Shown here in pieces: positions 19,284 through 26,829 of a stretch of DNA of 64,000 bases. The position numbers and the translations under genes are program-made. The DNA is from Flavobacterium gelidicaeli (lineage in GTDB: Bacteria > Bacteroidota > Bacteroidia > Flavobacteriales > Flavobacteriaceae), in assembly GCF_013294005.1 (NCBI RefSeq), contig NZ_JABSNK010000011.1, positions 42,810 to 106,809 on the forward strand. The letters run 5' to 3'. Within the stretch, counting starts at the first letter, position 1. Each line of letters starts with the position of its first letter. The notes beneath the pieces are model-generated. The model made no database searches and was not told the DNA's origin. It saw only the letters and a list, made by a program, of their open reading frames with translations.

Positions 19284-20008
19284 TTAGTATTGAGTGAAAT
19301 ATTCACTTTTCTTTTCTAAATCTTTTAAATGCAGGTAGGTTTCATAAATTGCTTTTTTAGCCATTGTATCAAGATAATCTTCATCAGGCCGAGATAAAAA
19401 TTCATAAACAAGCTCATTGTTTATACTTATCATTATTTTTGTATTCCTTGAAAAGCTGAATTCTTCATTTACTGCAACTATTTCTTTAGAATTTATTCTA
19501 TATTCATTATAGAGATAATAATACAAATCATAGAAATCTTTACCCATTCTAGTTTTTGTCTCATCTGAAACGATTCCTCTGAGCTCAAAGCCATCAATTG
19601 GTAGTACTTCTACTTTTTTTTTTCATCACCAAAAACTACTCTATCTTTTCCAATGAGTTTTTTATTTTCATCATAAAAAAGTAACAACACAATTACTTCA
19701 TCTCCATTACTCAAATTTACCTGAGTTGTAGATAGGTTTTTATTTTCATTAGCCTTTAAACTAAACAAACCTTCTTGTACGTTATTAGAGGAATTGTTAT
19801 TAGAATTATTTTTTTTTATAACTGTCGAAGTATAAGAAACACTTTTTACTATTTCGGTCAAATTTTCAGCCGTTCCAGTTATTTTAATAACCCCATCATT
19901 TTCTTCAAATTCTATTTTAGCTTTTACTTTTGTATTTGTCGTTTGAGAATAACACATTACCGTAAATAGAAAAACTACAATTCCATTAAATAAATTACTC
20001 CATTTCAT
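19284..20008 (-). pseudogene. csgE: csgE, split by a frameshift in an A10 run (secretion specificity factor)
   Basis: The first frame (19610-20008) gives a signal peptide (ending CYSQ) and a beta-rich domain, and stops at DEKKK just after ten A residues (complement of T19614-19623). The second frame resumes straight after the run as VEVLPIDGFELRGIVSDETK and continues through the CsgE core GKDFYDLYYYLYNEY to FLSRPDEDYLDTMAKKAIYET. A stop codon (TGA) precedes the run in the second frame, and the only ATG there lies inside the domain. One extra A would give one 241-residue protein. Possible explanations are mutation, phase variation, polymerase slippage or a sequencing error. CsgE caps CsgG and selects curlin substrates. 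Confidence 0.82.
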
Positions 20009-20015
20009 TATTCAT

Positions 20016-20552
20016 TTATTTATGATTAAAAATAAAAACAGCTGCTCCGTCCCCTTTTTGTATAACCTTCATATCTTTTGAAATGGAATTTTCTCCGTAG
20101 TTATGGATAGTCTGGTTATTTCCTTTTTGAATAAACTCTGTATTTACATCATTACTAGTCCTATATAGAGAAATATCTTTAATCGTATTATTTTGTCCCT
20201 CTTGAATCACTTTTTGTTTCAAGTCGTTAACTTGTTTATCTAATTGTAATCTATTTTCATCTCCTTTTTGTAAAACATCAAGAGCTAAAACTTTAGCCGA
20301 TATTTTTACATTAATAGAGTTATAGCTACCGATTTGATTAATATTTAAATTTTCGTTTTGATAATAATCCTTTTGTAGATTATTTTTTTCATTTTTAAAA
20401 TTAATCTGGGATATCAAATGAAACCTCATTTCTTTAGAAAAGTCACTTAAGGAACTTGTCTTTTCACTACCTATACCCTCCAAAATATTCTGACTAATAG
20501 CCATTTGAGAAAATGAAAACACAATTAAAAGTATGTATATTTTAGTTTTCAT
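20016..20552 (-). CDS. minor curlin-like protein (CsgB position)
   Basis: 178 residues with a signal peptide (FSQMAISQ). The mature protein has degenerate curlin-type units: NINQIGSYNSINVKI, VLQKGDENRLQL, VIQEGQNNTIKDI, FIQKGNNQTIHNY and VIQKGDGAAVFIF, spaced unevenly. The pattern Q-x-G-x-x-N is that of curli subunits, and the position directly after csgA suggests the CsgB nucleator role. Repeats are fewer and less regular than in the next gene, so the nucleator assignment is likely but unproven. It overlaps nothing and lies 7 bases before csgE. Confidence 0.8.
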   Translation of the reverse strand: MKTKIYILLIVFSFSQMAISQNILEGIGSEKTSSLSDFSKEMRFHLISQINFKNEKNNLQKDYYQNENLNINQIGSYNSINVKISAKVLALDVLQKGDENRLQLDKQVNDLKQKVIQEGQNNTIKDISLYRTSNDVNTEFIQKGNNQTIHNYGENSISKDMKVIQKGDGAAVFIFNHK

Positions 20553-20568
20553 AATATTAGTTTAAAAA

Positions 20569-20602
20569 AAAAGAGGTAGTTCATTACTAAACTACCTCTT
20601 TT
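20569..20602 (-). terminator. hairpin between csgA and the csgB-like gene
   Basis: AAAAGAGGTAGTT (20569-20581) pairs with AACTACCTCTTTT (20590-20602), with more A to the left, which gives a T run on the minus strand. It would partly end transcription after csgA and so favour the major subunit over downstream genes. Confidence 0.75.
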
Positions 20603-20616
20603 ATATATTTAATTAA

Positions 20617-21471
20617 TTAGTCTTGATGAACGTTTACTGAATTACTGTTTCCTGTTTGAGAAACAATACTCATTTGCAATCCGTTTTCTTGTACAACTCT
20701 ACCAAAGTTATTATCACCTAGTTGAGCAATAGTAGACCAGTTATCATTTCCAGATTGTCTAGTTATAGCCTCATTTTTGTCTCCTGTTTGTGTAGCCCAA
20801 GCTTTGTTACGATTACCGTCCTGACTAGTTATTGCGCTATTTTTATCACCTGTTTGAGTAGACCAAGCTTTATTTAAATTACCAGTTTGAGTAGTTTTAG
20901 CATAATTATCCTCCCCATTTTGAGTTTGTCTAGCCATATTTCTGTTACCATCTTGACGAATAATAGCTTCACTTCCTTTAGCTAAGTTAGACAAAGTACT
21001 TTGAGTTTGAAAAGCGGTGTTTTTATCCCCATCTTGTTTAACAAAAGCTGTGTTTCTATCAAAGCGTTGTGTTTGAGTAGACTCATTTTTAGAACCATCT
21101 TGTTTAGCAGTAGCTTCGTTTTTTTCAGCATAGCCTACACCTTGGTCAATTGTAGCTAAATTAAATTCATCTTTTTGCACAACTGTAGCAATATTTTTAT
21201 CACCATGTGATCCAATAATAGCTTTTTGATTATCTCCAGACTGCTTAACATATGCCTCGTTTTTAAAACCTCCAAAACCAAAATTCATTCCGTCTTGAGT
21301 TACTTCAGAAACATGTTTGTCTCCTGTTTGCATAATGTTTGCTGAATTGCTGTTACCTGTTTCTGTAACAATACTGTAATTTGCTGCATAGGTAGAAACT
21401 GGAGCTCCTTGAGCCAAAACCATTGCCGATCCGAATAGCATCGCTGAGACGCTTAAAATTACTTTTTTCAT
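20617..21471 (-). CDS. csgA: major curlin subunit (CsgA-type amyloid protein)
   Basis: 284 residues. After the signal peptide (FGSAMVLAQ) the protein is built from curlin repeats with Q-x-G-x-x-N-x-A-x-x-x-Q at about 11-residue spacing, for example QTGDKNSAITSQDGNRN and QTGDKNEAITRQSGNDN. About 20 half-units are visible, roughly double the E. coli length. A 22-residue (66-base) unit around 20757-20890 is nearly duplicated at the DNA level. The protein is exported through CsgG and assembles into surface amyloid. It is the first gene of the operon, followed by a terminator that may raise its dose. Confidence 0.92.
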   Translation of the reverse strand: MKKVILSVSAMLFGSAMVLAQGAPVSTYAANYSIVTETGNSNSANIMQTGDKHVSEVTQDGMNFGFGGFKNEAYVKQSGDNQKAIIGSHGDKNIATVVQKDEFNLATIDQGVGYAEKNEATAKQDGSKNESTQTQRFDRNTAFVKQDGDKNTAFQTQSTLSNLAKGSEAIIRQDGNRNMARQTQNGEDNYAKTTQTGNLNKAWSTQTGDKNSAITSQDGNRNKAWATQTGDKNEAITRQSGNDNWSTIAQLGDNNFGRVVQENGLQMSIVSQTGNSNSVNVHQD

Positions 21472-21508
21472 AATAAATATATTTAATTGGTTATTAATAC
21501 AAGTTATT

Positions 21509-21578
21509 ATGTAGGTTTTAAAAAAGTTGTGGGGAAACTTTTTTATTTAATGTAGGCCTAAAAAAGTGATTTGGGAAT
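21509..21578. promoter_or_regulatory. imperfect direct repeat upstream of csgA
   Basis: Two copies of ATGTAGG-2-4 bases-AAAAAAGT followed by a G-rich GGGAA end lie 41 bases apart (starts 21509 and 21550), about four helical turns. They lie 38-107 bases upstream of the csgA start codon. They may be binding sites for a curli regulator, as no clear TAnnTTTG box is present in this leader. Confidence 0.35.
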
Positions 21579-22017
21579 CTCTCTCATTAATATCTCGTAA
21601 AACATTAAACATAATGATTAACTTTTTCCGAATTATTACATTTCAAAGATATAAAAGTATTCCAGAAAAGACCCCCGTATAAATACTTGTTTTTCAAATA
21701 ATTAACTATTTTTCGATAAAAAGCAATTCTAATCCGATGAAATGCATTTATTTAAAAATCATGTATAAGAAAACAATTACCTATCTACTATTGAGCAATA
21801 AAAATAAAGTTTATCACAACATTTACAATAAAAAAATAAACATACTGCAATCATTATCACTATTAAACAAGTTATTGTCATTTAAACAAAAATAATGTAA
21901 TCAATAATAATTATGTCTTAAACTACATTAAGATTCCCTTATACATCAACCCGTAAATTTTTATAATAGTGAGCTAACATTAAGCAAATTAATTCCTAAA
22001 ATTGATATTATTAAAAA
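21579..22017. other. gene-free AT-rich region upstream of csgA
   Basis: No open frame, RNA gene or repeat is recognisable in these 440 bases between the csgA upstream repeats and the glutamine synthetase terminator. Length and composition fit a regulatory region for the curli operon, but I see no motif I can name. Confidence 0.4.
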
Positions 22018-22047
22018 CAAAAAAACCGCCTCAATAATGAAGCGGTT
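22018..22047 (-). terminator. terminator of glutamine synthetase III
   Basis: AACCGC (22024-22029) and GCGGTT (22042-22047), with inner TCA/TGA pairing, form a hairpin preceded on the plus strand by a long A run, i.e. followed by T on the minus strand. It lies 24 bases past the stop codon. Confidence 0.75.
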
Positions 22048-22070
22048 ATAATTATAAAGTTGTTTAAGAA

Positions 22071-24260
22071 TTATTTTGTAAACAACAATTCTCTATATTT
22101 AGTTAAAGTCCATAATTCATTATCAACTAAAAGTTCTAATTTATCACAGTGCTCTCTAATTATTTCAAAGTAAGGCTTAACATTATCACAATAAGCCTCA
22201 GCCATTTCCTGAGCATCTGTTAAAACATTTGCTTTCTTTCTTTCATTAGTCATTTCAAGAACCTTAGAATTGATTCCTTCAATATGTTTAGAAATAGATT
22301 TTATGATTATGATTTGCTCTTTAGCAATTTTTTCAAAATCATCTCCAAAGATATCTTTCAATCCTTTTACGTTTTCAATTAGTGTGTTTTGGTAACGTAT
22401 TGCTGTTGGAATTACGTGATTTGTAGCAATATCTCCTAAAACTCTTCCTTCAATTTGAATTTTCTTAGTGTACTCTTCTAATTCAATTTCATAACGAGCT
22501 TCAACCTCTATATGATTCATGATTCCCATACTAGAAAATAAATCTAAAGCTTGTTTTGATGCTCTTGCTTTCAAAGCTTGTGGAGTAGTTTTAAAATTAC
22601 TCAAGCCTCTTTTAGCAGCTTCAATTTCCCAAGCTTCACTATATCCATCTCCTTCAAAAAGAATTTTCTTAGAATGCTTGATATACTCTCTTAAAACGTT
22701 GAAGATAGCATCATCTTTCTTCATGTCTTTTGTTTCGATCAATGAATCTACTTCTTTTTTAAAGTCTTTTAATTGTTTTGCAACAATAGTATTTAAAGTA
22801 GTCATCGCGTTAGAACAGTTTGCAGTAGAACCTACCGCTCTAAACTCAAATTTATTTCCTGTAAAAGCAAATGGTGACGTTCTATTTCTATCTGTATTAT
22901 CGAGAATTACTTCTGGAATTTTACCAACTACATTTAGTTTTAGATCTGTTTTTTCTTCAGGAGATAATTTTCCTGTAGTAACACCTTCTAACTCTTCTAA
23001 TACTTTAGTCAATTGTGCTCCAATAAAAACAGAGATAATTGCAGGTGGCGCTTCATTAGCTCCTAATCTATGATCATTACTTGCTGTAGCAATTGCTGCT
23101 CTTAACAACGCTTCGTGATCATTTACCGCTTTAATTGTGTTAATAAAGAAAGCTAAAAACTGTAAATTAGTCATTGGTGTCTTACTCGGACTCAACAAAT
23201 TTACTCCAGTATCAGTAGCCAGCGACCAGTTATTATGTTTTCCTGAACCATTAACTCCTTTAAATGGTTTTTCATGAAGTAATACTTTTAAATCATGACG
23301 TTCAGCCACTTTTTGCATTACATCCATCAATAGACAGTTGTGATCCACAGCTAGATTTGTCTCTTCAAAAATAGGTGCAAACTCAAACTGGTTTGGCGCT
23401 ACTTCATTATGACGTGTTTTAACTGGAATTCCAAGTAACATACATTCTTGTTCAAGATCTCTCATGTACGTTAATGCACGAGTAGGAATAGAACCAAAGT
23501 AATGGTCATCTAACTGTTGTCCTTTTGCAGATGTGTGTCCTAATAATGTTCTTCCAGTCATCATTAAGTCAGGACGAGACTCTGCTAACGATCTATCTAT
23601 CAAGAAATATTCTTGCTCCCAACCTAGTGTAGCAGTAACCTTCTTTACATTTTTATCAAAATATTTACAAACATCAGTAGCTGCTTCATCAATTGCAGAT
23701 AATGCTCTTAATAATGGAATTTTATTATCTAATGCTTCTCCTGTATAAGAAATAAAAACAGTAGGAATACATAAAGTTGTACCATATATAAACGCAGGAG
23801 ATGTTGGATCCCATGCAGTATACCCTCTTGCTTCAAATGTATTTCTAATTCCACCATTTGGAAAACTAGAAGCATCTGGTTCTTGTTGTACTAATTGTGC
23901 TCCACCAAATTTCTCTACTGGATCACTACCATCATAAGATGTTTCAAAAAAAGCATCGTGCTTTTCAGCTGTAGCACCTGTCAATGGTTGAAACCAGTGT
24001 GTATAATGAGTAACACCTTTTGCAAGTGCCCATTCTTTCATACCCATTGCGATATAATCAGCTAATTTTCTGTCAATTTTAGTCCCGTGCTGTACCGCTC
24101 CTTGAACTCCTTTAAGAGCATCTGAAGTCAAATATTGCTTCATGGCCTTTTCATTAAAAACATTTGAGCCGAAAATAGCAGATTTCCTGCCTGTTTCTTC
24201 AAATTGTACTGGTTTTCTAGTTGAAGCTTCTCTTAAAGCTTGGAAACGTATTGTTGACAT
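22071..24260 (-). CDS. glnN: glutamine synthetase type III
   Basis: Makes glutamine from glutamate, ammonia and ATP. With the start at 24260 (MSTIRFQALREAS) it is 729 residues, the usual length of GSIII; a longer reading from 24317 would only add residues encoded by leader DNA. GSIII motifs include ATLGWEQEYFLIDRSL, KTRHNEVAPNQFEFAPIFEE, NGSGKHNNWSLATDTG and RNRTSPFAFTGNKFEFRAVGS. The large type III enzyme is typical of Bacteroidota. It is monocistronic, with a -7 box and a terminator. Confidence 0.96.
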   Translation of the reverse strand: MSTIRFQALREASTRKPVQFEETGRKSAIFGSNVFNEKAMKQYLTSDALKGVQGAVQHGTKIDRKLADYIAMGMKEWALAKGVTHYTHWFQPLTGATAEKHDAFFETSYDGSDPVEKFGGAQLVQQEPDASSFPNGGIRNTFEARGYTAWDPTSPAFIYGTTLCIPTVFISYTGEALDNKIPLLRALSAIDEAATDVCKYFDKNVKKVTATLGWEQEYFLIDRSLAESRPDLMMTGRTLLGHTSAKGQQLDDHYFGSIPTRALTYMRDLEQECMLLGIPVKTRHNEVAPNQFEFAPIFEETNLAVDHNCLLMDVMQKVAERHDLKVLLHEKPFKGVNGSGKHNNWSLATDTGVNLLSPSKTPMTNLQFLAFFINTIKAVNDHEALLRAAIATASNDHRLGANEAPPAIISVFIGAQLTKVLEELEGVTTGKLSPEEKTDLKLNVVGKIPEVILDNTDRNRTSPFAFTGNKFEFRAVGSTANCSNAMTTLNTIVAKQLKDFKKEVDSLIETKDMKKDDAIFNVLREYIKHSKKILFEGDGYSEAWEIEAAKRGLSNFKTTPQALKARASKQALDLFSSMGIMNHIEVEARYEIELEEYTKKIQIEGRVLGDIATNHVIPTAIRYQNTLIENVKGLKDIFGDDFEKIAKEQIIIIKSISKHIEGINSKVLEMTNERKKANVLTDAQEMAEAYCDNVKPYFEIIREHCDKLELLVDNELWTLTKYRELLFTK

Positions 24261-24296
24261 AATTTTTTTTTTAATTAAACCCCCGTTAATAGAGTG

Positions 24297-24304
24297 CAAA
24301 TATA
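24297..24304 (-). promoter_or_regulatory. -7 promoter element for glutamine synthetase III
   Basis: The complement reads TATATTTG, followed by CAC, 37 bases before the MSTIRF start. It fits TAnnTTTG and supports the shorter start, since a start at 24317 would lie upstream of this box. Confidence 0.5.
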
Positions 24305-24622
24305 GAATAATTATCACTTTAGATGAAATTTACCTCCTTTTTTTAAGGGTACATCTTCTAAAATTACACATTTATCAAAAACAACCGTCTTAATTACCAA
24401 CCTACTCAATTTTATAGCTAAATTTTGCAATTATCGTATTCTGCTAGTATTCAGAGTTAATTACTTGTCACGTATTAACTGTTCTAAGAATTATTTAGAA
24501 ATTAGGAGTAAAAAATAATTTGTTTTTATAAATTACACAAGGATTTTATTGCTAATCAAAGGTAAATTTAAAACTAAAAAAAAAGGAATCAGGTTTTAAT
24601 AAGGGGCGTAATTGCTCTAAAT
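24305..24622. other. gene-free region upstream of glutamine synthetase III
   Basis: About 320 AT-rich bases. I see no open frame that looks coding and no nitrogen-regulator motif I can identify. It separates two transcription units on the same strand. Confidence 0.4.
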
Positions 24623-24654
24623 AAAAAAAGGAAATCTCACGATTTCCTTTTTTT
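24623..24654 (-). terminator. terminator after the lipoprotein gene pair
   Basis: AAAAAAAGGAAAT and ATTTCCTTTTTTT pair around the loop CTCACG. It lies 22 bases beyond the stop of the gene at 24676 and could act in both directions. Confidence 0.8.
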
Positions 24655-24675
24655 ATATTACATAATCCAAAAGTA

Positions 24676-25206
24676 TTAAAAATTAATTGCCTTAACTTGG
24701 CTTTCATTAATATTTAAAGAGGAAACAACATCTAGATAATTATTTTTATCAATTGTTGTTGACATAGTCCCTGGTACAATTACAATTCTAAACGTTTGAT
24801 TATTAATGTAGGCTGGTGTCAAAGCTAAATCATAAGTAGCGCTAACATAAATACTAAAATCTTCTTTACTAAAATCAAAATCATATTTCACTTCACCCTG
24901 TGTTGCATTTATTGTATTAGGAATCAGGCGCCAAATAGGATCATTTGATGTCGTAGTTCCTGTTTTTCTATAAATCAATATATTTTCCGAAGACAATATA
25001 ACTGGAGTGAATTTTTGATAAATTGTGTAACCAACTACAGGATCTTTCACAAAATCAAAATTATTAAGTTGAAAAACTTCACTATCCAATCCATTAAGTC
25101 CATCCAATCCATCTTGACCGTCAAAACCTGGAGCACCATCTGATCCACTACATCCAGAAACGATTACCATCCCTGCTAACATTACAAGTGTCATTATTTT
25201 TTTCAT
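24676..25206 (-). CDS. collagen-like lipoprotein of unknown function
   Basis: 176 residues from MKKIMTLVML, the start chosen because it begins the lipoprotein signal (AGMVIVSGCSGSDG); an upstream ATG adds an implausible 13 residues. After the Cys there is a short Gly-X-Y run (GAPGFDGQDGLDGLNG), then a beta-rich domain that ends ESQVKAINF. The domain is paralogous to the neighbour at 25300, which has the same ending (DDQIKTINF) but no Gly-X-Y stretch. It probably faces the periplasm or cell surface. Function unknown. Confidence 0.7.
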   Translation of the reverse strand: MKKIMTLVMLAGMVIVSGCSGSDGAPGFDGQDGLDGLNGLDSEVFQLNNFDFVKDPVVGYTIYQKFTPVILSSENILIYRKTGTTTSNDPIWRLIPNTINATQGEVKYDFDFSKEDFSIYVSATYDLALTPAYINNQTFRIVIVPGTMSTTIDKNNYLDVVSSLNINESQVKAINF

Positions 25207-25258
25207 AAGTATAAAATTTAAAAGGTTCTTTTTTATTTTAATCAACCAAAGTTAAACA

Positions 25259-25285
25259 TAAAAAAAGGAGATATGCATACCTCCT
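25259..25285 (-). terminator. hairpin between the two paralogous lipoprotein genes
   Basis: AGGAGATATG and CATACCTCCT form an almost loopless palindrome with one mismatch, with an A run on its left. It lies 15 bases past the stop of the gene at 25300. Confidence 0.55.
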
Positions 25286-25299
25286 CTTCAACTATATTT

Positions 25300-25785
25300 T
25301 TAAAAATTAATCGTTTTGATTTGGTCGTCTTTTAGATTCAAAGCAGTTAAAACATCTACGTAATTCTTTTTATTTATTGATTTCGCAAAACTATCTGGGA
25401 TAATTACGACACGCAAAATTTGGTCTAATCTAAAATTTGTTGGAACTGTTTTTAAATTACTACCCGTTAAGTACACTGTTACATCCCTATTTGTGTAATC
25501 AAATTCATATCCAAAATCAAAACTTCCATCATTAAAATAATGTGATTCTGGTAATAATTCCCAAACATTGCTACCCGACAAACGGTACACTAAAACCTCA
25601 TCCGAAGAATAAATATTAGGGTTAAAAACGATTTGTTTACTATAATTGTTAGCCGCTACAAAAGAAGTTGGTACTTCAAAAACTTCAGTTCTAGGAGTGT
25701 TATCAACATAAACTTCCTCCGAAACTGTACAACTCTGCAAACTTAAAACAGCCACAAAGGCTAATAAGGTAAATATCTTTTTCAT
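25300..25785 (-). CDS. lipoprotein paralogue of the collagen-like neighbour
   Basis: 161 residues with a lipoprotein signal (AVLSLQSCTVSEE). The globular part shares a clear pattern with the product of 24676: SSDEVLVYRLSG versus SSENILIYRKTG, WELLPESHYFNDGSFDFGYEFDYTNRDVTVYL versus its WRLIPN counterpart, and the near-identical C termini. This looks like a tandem duplication. No family or function is known to me. Confidence 0.68.
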   Translation of the reverse strand: MKKIFTLLAFVAVLSLQSCTVSEEVYVDNTPRTEVFEVPTSFVAANNYSKQIVFNPNIYSSDEVLVYRLSGSNVWELLPESHYFNDGSFDFGYEFDYTNRDVTVYLTGSNLKTVPTNFRLDQILRVVIIPDSFAKSINKKNYVDVLTALNLKDDQIKTINF

Positions 25786-26178
25786 AATCTTTTTATTTAA
25801 ATGGTTACTTTTTGATAGTATTCATTAACTGTGCCAAAAAATAGTACACGCTCTATTCAAAGTTTCAAAACACACAAAACAACTAACAATTACAGCAGCA
25901 TATTATAGGCTTTACGCCAAAAAATAAAAAAATTAATACCAATAATTTATTTTATAAAATTTCCTGTACCATCAAATAAAACAATATTATTATTCCTAAA
26001 TCTTGGCTTAGAGCCAAAGTAAAAAAAGCTATTGTATCTTATTTACTCTACCATAAACATATACACACTTTCCTTTTAACAAAGATTAATTCTTTTTTAA
26101 TAACCTATTATGATTTGTTTCTTAAAGTGATTTGTAATTTTATATCAAACAAAATAATAACACACAAACTATACTATT
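25786..26178. other. gene-free divergent region
   Basis: Some 390 bases between divergently transcribed genes. A small hairpin (TTGGCT at 26003, AGCCAA at 26012) lies inside without a T run. Otherwise I see only AT-rich sequence that should contain the promoters of both flanking genes. Confidence 0.4.
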
Positions 26179-26712
26179 ATGAGTAAGAAAATAGCAATTT
26201 TAGCAACAAACGGATTTGAAGAAGTAGAGTTAAGTTCACCAAAAGAATATTTAGAAAAACAAGGTTGGCAAGCAGATGTAGTAAGTCCAGAAAGTGGAAG
26301 CATAAAATCATGGGCGTCTACTGATTGGGGGAAAGATTACAAAGTAGACCAAGAGTTAAAAAATGTAAAAGCTACTGATTACGATGCATTAGTATTGCCT
26401 GGTGGAGTTATCAATCCAGACAAATTAAGAACTGATGAAAATGCTTTATCATTCATTAAAGATTTCTTTGAAGCAGGAAAACCTGTAGCAGCCATTTGCC
26501 ATGGACCTCAAATTTTAATTAGTGCTGGTTTAGTTAAAGGTAGAAAAATAACCTCTTACCCATCTATTAAAATTGATTTAATTAATGCAGGAGCAGACTG
26601 GCATGATCAAGAAGTGGTTGTAGACAAAGGATTAGTGACTAGTCGAAATCCTGACGATTTACCAGCATTTAATAAAAAAATGGTAGAAGAAATTAAAGAA
26701 GGAAAGCACTAA
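26179..26712 (+). CDS. PfpI/DJ-1 family protein (type 1 glutamine amidotransferase-like)
   Basis: 177 residues of the PfpI/YhbO branch of the DJ-1 superfamily. The nucleophile elbow is AAICHGPQILISAG with its Cys, and the partner Glu is in GFEEVELSSPKEY. Family members are described as proteases, deglycases or glyoxalase-like stress proteins; the true activity is debated and cannot be read here. It is soluble, cytoplasmic and monocistronic, with a strong terminator following. Confidence 0.9.
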   Translation: MSKKIAILATNGFEEVELSSPKEYLEKQGWQADVVSPESGSIKSWASTDWGKDYKVDQELKNVKATDYDALVLPGGVINPDKLRTDENALSFIKDFFEAGKPVAAICHGPQILISAGLVKGRKITSYPSIKIDLINAGADWHDQEVVVDKGLVTSRNPDDLPAFNKKMVEEIKEGKH

Positions 26713-26741
26713 CAACAAGTGTAATTCTCAATTAATGCAAT

Positions 26742-26776
26742 AAAAAAATGCGGAAAGTGATTTCCGCATTTTTTTT
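26742..26776. terminator. bidirectional terminator
   Basis: AAAAAAATGCGGAAA and TTTCCGCATTTTTTTT pair around GTGA. A and T runs on both sides let it serve the PfpI gene on the plus strand and possibly icmF on the minus strand. Confidence 0.85.
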
Positions 26777-26794
26777 GTTTTAATATTTCATATA

Positions 26795-26816
26795 TATCCC
26801 GATAAAAATCGGGATA
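26795..26816. repeat. palindromic hairpin near the icmF stop
   Basis: TATCCCGAT and ATCGGGATA are a perfect 9-bp stem around AAAA, 13 bases past the icmF stop. It lacks a T run. It may be a terminator component or a dispersed palindrome. Confidence 0.4.
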
Positions 26817-26829
26817 AGCGATTCTCTGC

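Noticed and set aside
19284..19547. Separate small gene from the ATG at 19547
   Set aside because: The ATG is inside the conserved CsgE domain; residues just upstream in the same frame also match CsgE, so it is the second half of one frameshifted gene.
22519..23073. 184-codon plus-strand frame inside glutamine synthetase III
   Set aside because: Antisense shadow; no signal or family pattern.
24261..24317. 19-residue longer N terminus of glutamine synthetase III
   Set aside because: The start would lie upstream of the -7 box, and 729 residues from 24260 is the family length.
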